Below, one piece after another: positions 47,822 to 58,430 of a stretch of DNA of 64,000 nucleotides; the first letter of the stretch is position 1; every line of letters begins with the position of its first letter. Origin of the DNA: Eucalyptus grandis (taxonomy: Eukaryota; Streptophyta; Magnoliopsida; Myrtales; Myrtaceae); NCBI RefSeq assembly GCF_016545825.1, contig NC_052621.1:37276687-37340686 (forward strand). Direction: 5' to 3'. The position numbers were made by a program, and so were the translations under genes. Under the pieces are notes generated by a model. That model did not search any database. It was given only the letters and a program-made list of their open reading frames with translations, and had not been told where the DNA came from.

Positions 47822-48550
47822 GGGTGCGTTTGGTAATGTTTTCGTTAAAAAATTATTTCATGGAATAGAAATAGAAAAAAAAACTATTTATGTTATGGGA
47901 AATAGTTTTTAATAGAAAACGCGTTTGGTAATCGCACAAAATTTTTGTTCTTGGAATAGAAAAGAATAGAAAAATGTTTTGTAAACTTGTATAACTTTTT
48001 TTTTGTTTCTTTTAATTTTTTTATTTTCATTTTTATTTTTTTTCATTTTTTATTTTTTCATTTTTCTTCCTTTTGGCTGGTCATTGGCCTTAGCCATGGC
48101 CGGTGACCGATTGACGACAGGGCGACGCCTCGCCTAGCCATGGGGAGGCTCGCTAGCCCTTGGTGAGGCTCAGCCTCGCCTTGGTTGGGCGAGCTTGAGC
48201 TCGCCGGCCGGCGCGAGGTCGGCCTTGTTGGGGGCCGGCGACACTTTGGCGAGGTCGCCAGCCATGGCCGAGGCTAGCGACCAGCCAAAGAAAAAAGAAG
48301 AAGAAAAGAAAGAGAAGGAAAAAATAGGAGAGATAAAAATTGTTTCTTGGAAGTGTTTTTGGGGAACTGGAAACAAGTTTTTATTGTTTCTTGTTTCTGT
48401 TCTAAATCTGTTTTCGAGAACAAAAAAATATATTTTTTGTTTCCGGGAACAAAAGTGTAAACAAAGGCGTTTCTATTTTTTTTTATTCCCCGTAACAAAA
48501 GAACAGAAATTGTGTTCTAGGAAACAAAAAAGAACACAAACAAACGGGCC
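47822..48550. mobile_element. Tourist-like fold-back MITE with GC-rich palindromic core
   Basis: Terminal inverted repeats GGGTGCGTTTGG and GGCCCGTTTGTT (right end read inward) are flanked by TAA on both sides (47819-47821, 48551-48553). A 3-bp TAA/TTA duplication is typical of PIF/Harbinger derivatives. The halves mirror each other: a polypyrimidine arm leading to GGCTGGTCATTGGCC is matched by GCGACCAGCC followed by a polypurine arm. The GC-rich core lies at 48076-48295. It has no intact protein. Confidence 0.65.
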
Positions 48551-48553
48551 TAA

Positions 48554-50520
48554 GAGATGAAAGAAGTACAAATCAGATTTTCAGTTACCCAGTCTTTCAC
48601 TTAGCCTACTCCATTCTCCTAGCTCTAACGATTCCAAAATGGCCGCAATCGGCTCCATAATTCTTGAGCCGTAGCGGCCCATACAATGGTGCTACTTCCT
48701 AGTCCATGCTTCCATAAATGCATCAATAGACTCTAGCATCTCTCGCAACACTGTATCACTCCTTTTCCATCATTGCAAATATTCAACCTCTTTATAAAGA
48801 ATAACAATCAGAAATCACTCGACTCTGGAATGAAACCGAATTCCATTCGACCGAGAGAGCGTCGATCATGAACTTCATAAGTGCCACCCACCACTTTGAT
48901 ATGTGCTTTTTTTACTAAGGGCTTCTAAACTTCAAAAGAACCATTGAAATCTTTATCCAGTCACGTACCCATTGGTCCAACCTTCTTTGGTCATTAGAAT
49001 GCTCTTCTGCTGTGCTTTAAAAGCCATTTTCAAAGTACGAAACTTTGCTTCTAACACTTTACCCGCCATCTCTTCTCCTTATCCAGCAAGTCTGATTTAC
49101 TCTAGGCTACTTTTGGTGAATTCTGATACTCGAAAACGATTGTAAAACACCAACTTGAGTCCAGTTCGAATCGATAAAAAGTTTGGTGCATGTATGAGAT
49201 GCATATACAATTGATTGGGGGCTGTTGTTTAAACATGATTTTGAACGAGATTGTTTCCTTATTGTCCCATACAACTAAGTAGCACCAATACTGACACGCG
49301 ATATGCGACACAATACGATACGATACCCGACACATCGTTTCTCAAAAATAAATAATTCCAACACGTTGTGATACATTATATATTAAATGTAAATTTTTAT
49401 ATATACATGATAAATTATCATTTTTATGATTATTTTAATTAAATTAATTTGATTCAAATTCACAAATAAATAATAATAAAAAAAGCTTAAAATGAATTTA
49501 CACAAAAAAATTAATCCACCATTTGTTAATGTTATTTGTTGTTTTAACTTGACAAAAAACAAGCAATTCGCACTTTGCACTCGCATGCCAGTGTCGGAAG
49601 AAAAGAGAAAAAAATAAACTTGGGTGATAAATCTGTGTCATGGGAAGTGAGAATCGGAAGAAAAGAAAATATTAGGTCCTTTTCTTCTCCTTTATTATTT
49701 TACGTATTTATATTTTGACCCATTATTTATTAAAAAATTAAAATTGACTCTATATGTGTTGAAATTCCGAATTTGCATGTCAGAATTCCGGACTCGAGCA
49801 TTAAAGGGTATTAAGAAAGTTGACTAGATATCAGATTTTCCGATATGTGTTGATCGAGTGTTGAACATGTATTGGAATGCCCAACACAACATGAAAACTT
49901 TCAGATATTTACCTTTACCAAAAAAAAAAACATGAAAACTTTCAGAGAATATTAATGCTCCGTAGCGTACAAATAGTACTTACCTTTAACAATTGGGCAC
50001 AATGAAAACGTGTGCAAAATATTTGTTGGATCTAAGATTTGCAAAAACTCTTTCAATCTAATCATGTCTGATCGCTTCGATTCTCGTTGGCCATATGATT
50101 TGCCAAATTTCTAGGCCTAGTCGTTAAGGAAAAATTTCTTAATCAATCATAAATCTATTATATGAATGCCAATTCAGTTTAAAACTTTTCGATTTTGCTA
50201 ACTTAGTTCTAAAATTTTACGTGCCGGCCGTCCTACGTGGCTGTTGACTATTTTGGACATTGCAAGCCCAATTAGAGGAGGACCTCGAAGGTCCGGCCGA
50301 GCAAAAGTCCCGTGAAACTCATTGAATGCTTCGAGAAATCCACGCATTTATTTCGTTTCCTCTCCATCCTCGTGATTCCTATAACTAGCTCACTTCAATG
50401 TCCGCACCAACCTTATTCAATCTCATCCTCCCATTCCTCCTTATAACAAAACCCCGCACACACGCAGTTCCATCAAAGATCACTCTCTCCTCCTTTATTC
50501 CTTCCTCCTTCCCCATTAAG
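48554..50520. other. Spacer upstream of TMM
   Basis: AT-rich, without a supported gene. The part at about 50150-50230 contains a dispersed phrase (GCTAACTTAGTTCTAAAATT) that recurs near 63215-63235. The final few hundred bases should hold the TMM promoter. Confidence 0.4.
49906..49929 (+). mobile_element. Ultra-short LINE 3'-end insertion
   Basis: The insert TATTTACCTTTACC plus A's is flanked by a perfect 17-bp direct repeat ACATGAAAACTTTCAGA (49889-49905 and 49930-49946). The 14 bases before the tail match the 3' end of the LINE at 53.9-54.9 kb almost exactly. It is a very severe 5' truncation. Confidence 0.8.
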
Positions 50521-51983
50521 ATGAAACTCCATCTTTTCCTCCCAATCCTCCTCTTTTTGTCTAGCGCCTCTCGCCGCGCCCTTCACCGTGATCCCCTCGG
50601 ACTCCGGCCTCGTCGACACCCCACAGAACGGGCCGAAGAATGGGGCCCGGACCGACCCCCGGGAGCAGGAGGCCGTGTACGACGTCATGCGCGCCACGGG
50701 GAACGAGTGGGCCGCGGCATCGTAGACGTGTGCCGGGGCCGGTGGCACGGCATCGAGTGCATGCCCGACAAGCATGGTGTGTACCATGTCGTGTCGCTCT
50801 CGTTCGGGGAACTGTCGGATGACACCGCGTTCCCGACCTGCGACCCAGCCTGGTCCTACATCTCACCGGCCGTGACCAGGCTGCCTCACCTCAGGACCTT
50901 GTTCTTTTACCGCTGCTTCAGCTACAATCCTCAGCCGATCCCGGCATTCCTGGGCAAACTTGGCTCCACATTGCAAACTTTGGTGCTCAGGGAAAATGGG
51001 CATGTGGGTCCAATTCCTATTGAAATTGGGAACTTGACCCGCTTGAGGGTCCTTGATCTCCACAAGAACGACCTCAATGGTTCGATACCGGGTTCTCTGG
51101 GTCGGGTTGCCGGTTTAAGGTCGCTCGATTTGAGCGGAAATAAACTGACCGGGTCGATACCGGGCTTCGGCTTCCCGTCCTTGAGTGTGCTGGACCTGAA
51201 CCAGAACCTCTTAACCGGTCTGATCCCGCCGTCCCTAGGAACATTCCTCTCGTTGATCAAAATCGACCTCAGCCACAATCACCTCACCGGTCCTATCCCC
51301 GAGTCGATCAACCGTCTCCGAGACCTCATTTTGTTGGACCTGAGCTACAATGGCCTTTCGGGTCCATTCCCGAGTCGCTCAAGGACATGACTTCTCTCGA
51401 AGCACTCGTGCTGAAAGGAAACCCGATGGAATCCGTAACCATACCGGATGACGCCTTCGCTGGTATGAACGTTCTAACGATTCTAGTACTATCAGACATG
51501 AACCTGCACGGACCGATCCCCGAATCGCTAGGCCGGTTGCCGAGCCTGCGCGTGCTCCACCTTGACCGGAACCGCCTGAGTGGCTCGATACCGGAGAGCT
51601 TTTGGAACTTGAGGAGCATCGCGGAGCTGAGGCTGAACGACAACCAACTGACGGGTCCGATCCCATTTGGGAAGGAGACGGTCTGGAGGATGAAGAGGAA
51701 ACTGAGGCTCTACAACAACTCAGGACTCTGCTACGATGCGGGCGGCGGCTTCGAAGATGGTTCGGGCTCTTCTCATGATTTGGGCATCGGCTTGTGCGAT
51801 GCCGCCGCAGCAAGAAGCGGGTCCGCAAGAACCGTGCGACACACGTCCGAAGGAAACGATGCCGATGGGGACATGACAAGAACAGCTCAAGCGTCATCGT
51901 CTGTCGGAGCCCACCGTCGTTCTCTTCTGGTTTTGCCTCCGATTTTGATAGCTTCGATCGTAGTTATCCCACTTTTCTCGTAA
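50521..51983 (+). CDS. TMM: TOO MANY MOUTHS stomatal receptor-like protein, with three frame breaks
   Basis: TMM is a leucine-rich-repeat receptor-like protein without a kinase. At the plasma membrane it partners ERECTA-family kinases to read EPF peptides and set stomatal spacing. The single-exon gene encodes a signal peptide (MKLHLFLPILLFLSSAS). Next come ARTDPREQEAVYDVMRATGN, DVCRGRWHGIECMPDKHGVY and LSFGELSDDTAFPTCDP. About ten LRRs follow (LQTLVLRENGHVGPIPIEIG and so on), then KLRLYNNSGLC and a C-terminal hydrophobic segment. Frame changes occur at about 50566-50574 (two bases short), 50718 (one base short, before ATCGTAGAC) and 51369-51371 (one C short in a C run). Each is a loss in a short repeat or homopolymer, and conserved protein resumes at once. 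I favour assembly error; a recently broken gene is possible. Confidence 0.9.
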
Positions 51984-53854
51984 AAAAGTCTTTTAGGCCT
52001 GTATAATACATCGTCATACTATTTTTAATTGTTTTATGAAGGCGAAGACTGTTGACTTTTTCCTCGAGAAGTAGCATCTACGAACAATAGAGTCTTCAAT
52101 TTCGAATTTTGGTCTCCGATATGACAATAAAAATCATATGAGATTTTTCTTTTCAATACTCTCTGAAATATCACAATGCAGTAATCCTAGACCGATGATA
52201 TTCACCCTCCTGCCGTACCATCTTAGTCTCGTTTTCGACTCAGTCCTATCGAGCAACTTGTAAACGAGTACCCTTATCCCGGTATACATTATGCACATTG
52301 AAAAGACGTAATACATTCCAAAAGCACTACTGAGATCTGCATTTCCAGGGGATAAAGAAAAGTTGGGCTTATGAAGAGGCTTTATCTACAATACAAAGGA
52401 AAGTTTAAGATAGGTCCAATTGTGGGTCTGCACCAGCAGCTTTGCCTTTGCTTCTTGGAGAATCATGCCCCAAATTGGGCCTACCTCAGCACAATTATGG
52501 GCCCTGCAAAAGCGTGAATTCGGTAGCATTCCTCTTCTTCAAAACAAAAAGAAAACAACTAAATAAGGACATCCGCTTTGAATAGAATTTTGTTTTTTCA
52601 GAGGCTGCTGATCTTTGTCTTTGTGTGGCAGCTGTAAAAAGAATGATAAACCCAGAAACCAAATTGAAGACAATCTTCAAATTCACTACTTTCCCGGTAG
52701 TAAAAGCTAACTCAACAGTTGAAATAAAGACAAAGGCCAAATGAGCGAAAAAGAGAAGGAAGAAATGTACTAGCATGTCTGAATTTCACAGTTTTTTTTG
52801 TCTTGTCTTTCAAATTTGGTAAAGACATCGAGAGTAGCACAATAGAATGATTTAGAAGCAGTTTTTGTCTTGTAGGAATTAGAAACTTATAATATATTTG
52901 CACTCTTCTCTGACATCAATCATTGGTAGGCATACCAGCCCAGAGAATTTGGAGCCTTATGCAATGAGCGGTGGGGCATCCAAGTAGGCCATCAACTTGC
53001 TGCTCTTGAAATCCAAGATAAGAAACTTTCTTTAAAGACAAAAAAGGACGGGAAAATATTACACGATTTAGAGATCGACAAATGCCCAATTTAAACAAAT
53101 CCCTAGTCGAAAACTATAATTTCCATGAACTGAAAAATCAAACCTAAATCCCTGAACCCTAATTCCTACCGACTTAATTAGCGAGCTTTGCAATGCGTTG
53201 GAAGTTGGTCTTAAATATTCGTCTAATCTACGTTACGGCGATCACACTCTTTGTCATTTTCATGTACTTTCAGAGAGATGTGATCGAATCTCGTTACCCA
53301 CCTCCCACTCCCAACGTCCTTATTATTCACCTGTCACTTGCGATGAGGAATGAGAAGCATTTATAAACCAGAGAGAACCAGACAAAGTCGAGCAATGCAT
53401 GCATGCCTTATTCTGGAAAAACATACCAACATTCAACATTTCGTCATTGCTTTATCATGTTAACAAAAGAAAAGGAGCCCTTGTTTTGATATTTCTAGGC
53501 AGGTAATGGCAACAAAAATAATAGATATTTGTACGCAAAAATAGCTCATCTTTACAAATCCTCTGTACTAAGGAAATATATTGATGGGATTTATATAAAG
53601 ATTAAATTGTCAACAGGTGCCCCAATCGCTATAATTAATAATTGGGATATCAAAATATGTCTTTATTATAGCTAGTGTGTGTCTTTTGGGAATACCTGTT
53701 AACAATATCTTTTATGTATAGTTCTTGAATTTCCAATCATTTGCCATACGGACCTATTCAGCTCTTCTTCATTGTTGGTAGGTTTCTTTATATGTGGCGT
53801 CTGGAAAGAAAATGACTCGATGATTATCTTTTTGCCAAAACTAGAAGTCAAAAT
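51984..53854. other. TMM 3' flank and spacer
   Basis: No gene is supported. Several short minus-strand frames between 52100 and 53100 lack recognisable domains. Confidence 0.4.
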
Positions 53855-53871
53855 GTTATTCAATAGGATCT

Positions 53872-54854
53872 TCTCCAACCAAATGGCCCTTTATACAGGA
53901 TCTTCTCCAACCAAGATATATACCACTCCGGTATCTCCCGACTAGCGACGATTGCTGAAGGATTTACCACGCCCATGGGCTGGTACGTGATCAACATCTT
54001 GGCCAATTGGTGGAATCCCCTCCCGGTGTTTAACCAAGAAGATGATCGCTTTCATTGGCTGCCCCACCCCTCTGGTCGTTTTTCCTCCGCCTCTACTTGG
54101 GAGTTGATTCGGCCAAAGGGCAATGCTGCCACTTGGGCCTCCTTTATTTGGAGCACTTCCTTGCCCCCAAGATATCAAACTCATCTTTGGCTTATTACTT
54201 GCAATCGACTGCCAACTCAGGTGTTGCTTATCTCTCATGGTAGAATTTTGCCTACCAATTGCCCCCTTTGCTCGTGTAGACCGGATTATGTGGATCACTT
54301 GTTCTTTGCTTGTCACATTTCGAGTACCCTTGTTTCTTTTTGGGCAGCAAAATTTAACCTTGTTTGGCAAAACAAGCAGTGGATGGAGAATCTTGTATGG
54401 GCATCCAAGCGGTTTGTGGGTAAAAGCTTTTATCAAACTATGGCTCACTTTAGTTTTGGTGCGATGTGCTACATCATATGGAAAGAGCGTAACAATGTGC
54501 TTTTTCGCAATCAAACATTTTTTCTTCCGGCAATGAAGATGCACCTCCAGAAGGTGATTAAAGATAAAGCTATGACGTTTAAGCATGTTGTTGACATTCC
54601 AAAGAATAAAAGACTTCAACAGAGCTGGGATCTTCATCCTTCTATCTTTGATTGATGGCAGTTCTTTAGTTTGTTTTTAGTCTTCCTTTCTTTCTTTTCG
54701 TCGTTTGTTATGTTTGTTGGGAACCACGGTACCCCTACACTTGCTTAGACTATTGTCTTCTTGAGTGTCTATTTTTTGTTGGTGCCAGGCCTCCGCCCCT
54801 TGTATTCTTCTTCGCAAAATCTATACTATACTTACCTTTACCAAAAAAAAAAAA
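53872..54854 (+). mobile_element. 5'-truncated L1-type LINE
   Basis: The reading frame to 54655 encodes the C-terminal part of plant L1 ORF2: an HWLPHPSGRFSSASTWELIR segment, then the zf-RVT domain (LPTNCPLCSCRPDYVDHLFF, with a Cys-x2-Cys and His/Cys pattern). It then reads IIWKERNNVLFRNQ. A stop is followed by about 200 bp of 3' region and a poly(A) tail after CTTACCTTTACC. Flanking direct repeats are GTTATTCAATAGGATCT (53855-53871) and GTTATTTAATAGGGATCT (54855-54872), which fits target-primed retroposition. Reverse transcriptase and endonuclease domains are absent. Confidence 0.85.
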
Positions 54855-54872
54855 GTTATTTAATAGGGATCT

Positions 54873-57800
54873 CATAAAAATTTCTTTAGAGGAATGGGCC
54901 AAGCTGAGTACGTTCTCTAGAACAATAGCTAAGAGCCATAATGCTACCACATGGATTGGGTACCTACATGCTTACACTCACAATTTTGATAGCTACACTA
55001 ATAATTTGAAAGAGATCTCTATGCAAAAAAGATGAACTTGTAATGGACTTCAAAGGAAGGATATGGTTGTAATGTATAAAGTAGGGAGAAAGGTTTAAGT
55101 AATTATATCATCTCCTCTTTTCTATATCACAAAAAATAAAAAGGAAGAGATCTTACTTTAAGGAGCACGAACGTCCAATGCAAAAGAAAGAAAGAAAAGT
55201 CATTGAATTAAGAAAAACATGTCCCTTCAGTGAAATATTTGCTTAATTTGAATTGAGTGGTTTAATTAATCGCATCAACTGAATATTAATCAATACCCCT
55301 ATCCACATTTGTCCCTTCCAACGTCCGTTCAATCGATTTATTTAAAAATGAATTGAAGCAAAATGCCCCACGCAATTCAATGGAATTTTTTGTCGGTCCC
55401 AATCTCCAGCAAAGCATTCATTATCTTGCCTCACCAATTTATCTGTGCAATTAACAAATTAAATTTTTTCATTATATTTTTCAGGCACGTTTCTCCAGTG
55501 AATTTTTTTTTCCTTCTTTTGATATTTTAATTGGGGAATTGCTTCCCCAACTGGAACGGTCGAGTATTTTTATTACTAATTTATATTAATCCAATCACTC
55601 ATCTCATTGAAATACTCAAGGCTTTGGAACAACATTTTAGGATTCGGACCAAGTCGACTGCAGGTGATACCGTTTGGATTAAACTAAGTTATTCCTTGAT
55701 AATAGACATTGTCAAAAAAAAAAAAAAAAATTATAGAAAAAAAAAAATGCTAATTTGGTTCCTAGAAATGGGGAAGTGAGTGTGGCCAATCAAGAAGCAC
55801 ATGGCCCAATAAGATACCTGCTCTGTCCTCCATGGGTTTTTAAAATTTTACTTTCTTTAAAAACTTTTTAGTGTGGTTTGGAAGACCAACTCTAGCCAAT
55901 CAAATGAGAGAATTTAAATAATGAAGTTAGGATTTCTTTTTTTCCCTCACATTGGCAATAAGACAAATTAGCATCTTGGACCATGTAGAAAGTGAATTTG
56001 TACATGAAAATCCTTGATGCCGTTCAATGTAAGTCGTAGACGGATTATCTCGTGAAAAAGGATTATAAGTAACTTTTCCTTTTTATAAGCGGAGCAATCA
56101 TGTGATGTTCGAGCTAATTTACTACAAATTAATAGTTGGAATGAGAATCAAAAGTGTATTTCATGTTTTATAAGGTGCAAAATCTTAGTTATTTTACTAT
56201 TCAACTAAACCCTTGAAGTTTAATATAGAGAGACAATGTTTCTCAAATCCCAATAATCATATTCGCAGGGCTAAATCTCTAAAATTCTGCATGTAATATC
56301 ATCACTTTTTTGGTATAAAAAAGACACTAAGCATGTGAAGACCACTCTAACCTAGGAATTTACTGCTATCCCACATATCCAATAATGAATTTAGCTTTTG
56401 ACCGACCTAAAAAAATTAGGAAATCAGAATTGAGTATAAACTGTATAAATCTAATTCATTGAATATGTGGTGCTAAATATGACCTTAAAACTATTTCATA
56501 TGACGTTAAACACATAAGGTATTCCCCTCTCTTGGAAAAGATAAAAACATGAGGGAATTGGGGGAGGGGGACAAAGTCTACGGACACTAGAGGTGTACAA
56601 AGGAATCGGAAATTACCTGAAACTGGATTCGACAAGCCCGGAATTAGCGATTCCTATGAGATTCGGTTCGATTCTTGGTACCAATTTACTAGAATCAATG
56701 AATATCAATTCGGTTTTCAATTCGAGTGTAGAACCGTCTACCCACCCACCTACACCGAGACAGTATATATATAAAGAAATTCCAACTCAATTATTTAATT
56801 ATTTTGTAATTTTTCGACCAATATATATGTATATATATTTGTAGTATTGGACATTTTTGACTAATTTTGTCTATTGGATGCGTAATAGGATCAACCCAAA
56901 TACTTTTATTTATTTTAATAATCCATTTACTTACTTTCATAGTCAAAACAAAATAAACAAACAAAAATGATGGAGGAGACTGATCGGAGATGTCCATAAA
57001 TGTTGCAATGCTTTATCGTCATGATATGAAATTAAGAGCCAATAGCTTGTTTTAGAGCATAATTAGGTTTTCCTTAGCCATCCCCATAATTAAGTCATGT
57101 TGATGTTGAAAAAAGATGGATAAAATGTCTAAAGACTTTTGTGGAGATTAGGATTTCTAATGTAGAGTCTAATTCTTTACATGTTTCCAGAGTTGGGAAA
57201 TTCTAAGAGGACCACACCATGATCTTTGGAGAAATTAAGCTCTTCGCTAATGAGTGTCATTGATTTGTTTCACTCTATAGCTTTTAATCCTTAATCAAAA
57301 TATGTGGCTGACCATTCAACCCGAATTCAAAGTTGAACAAGCTTTTAGTGCTCTATGTAGATATTAAGTTCATCATGATATTAATTGATTGATGCAATTC
57401 TGTAGAAATTAGGTTCATCATGAAAGTAGGTTCCAATTTTTTAAAACCGATCCTTAATGGGCAGTTTTCAATTCCAAAGTGAGAACCGTCACCTGGATCA
57501 TTCTCACCCTTAACAAGCATTGGCACATGAAAATAAAAACACGATCTAGAAGCTTGCCACGTCAGTGGACAAATGCAGACGGCTCTTGTTTGATGGGAAA
57601 CAACCTTGATTTGGTGAGACTACTCTATAAAGGAGCCCCTGGTCTATTTATAAAATGTATCAATCTAATTAATTGAATATGAAATTGTATAGACAGATAA
57701 ACAAATCAATCAATCACGGGGGTATTGTACTTCATTTATCCCAAAACTATATCGGGACATATAAATTCGAAACACCCTCGATATGATTTAACAATCTTTA

Positions 57801-58430
57801 TTTTAAAATTCTCGTGACAATGCTGTGAAAGAGACTGTGCCCTAACGAAAATCTCATCAAAGAAAGGGAAAAATAAAATAAAATTCAACAAACGAACCGA
57901 ACATTAAACTTGCTTTCATGTCATTTGAATAATTTGCAAAACAGGTACAGATGTGATTAAAAATTAAGAAATGGTCCCCTGCGTGGGGGCCCAGCTGGGG
58001 CGAATTTGAAAATTGAAACCAGCTAGACCCGACAAAAACCAAACTCTAGAGAGAGAGAGAGAGAGGAAGAGAGAGAAGGGAGACTTGGCTCACACACTTC
58101 CTTTCTTCTCCAGCGAGACAGCAGCGCCTGCGCGACATTCGCTTGTGTCTGCTTTTTCCGAGGAAAGCAAGGAGGGGAGGACGGGCAAATGTTGAGTGCA
58201 GTTGCTTCGCTTTCGAGAGTCTCACGTTTGGCATCTCTTCTTCGGTTGCGGTTGCGGTTGCTTCGCTCTTTCTCTCTCCTCCGCTGACCTGGCCTCCCGT
58301 TTCTAGAGAGAGACACGGCAGGGAGGAAGGAAGGAAGGAAGGGGGGACCCGTTACGAGCTGTAGCCGGGCTCGGGGCGGAGGTGGAAGGTGAAAGGGAAG
58401 TGGGTTTTGATTGGTGGGGCGGGTGCGGAA
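54873..58430. other. Spacer and kinase promoter
   Basis: AT-rich with dispersed repeat fragments. Around 56600-56740 is a 'gattcggttcgattc' phrase family common in plant repeats. A GA microsatellite lies at about 58049-58079, just upstream of the kinase leader. No gene is supported. Confidence 0.4.
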
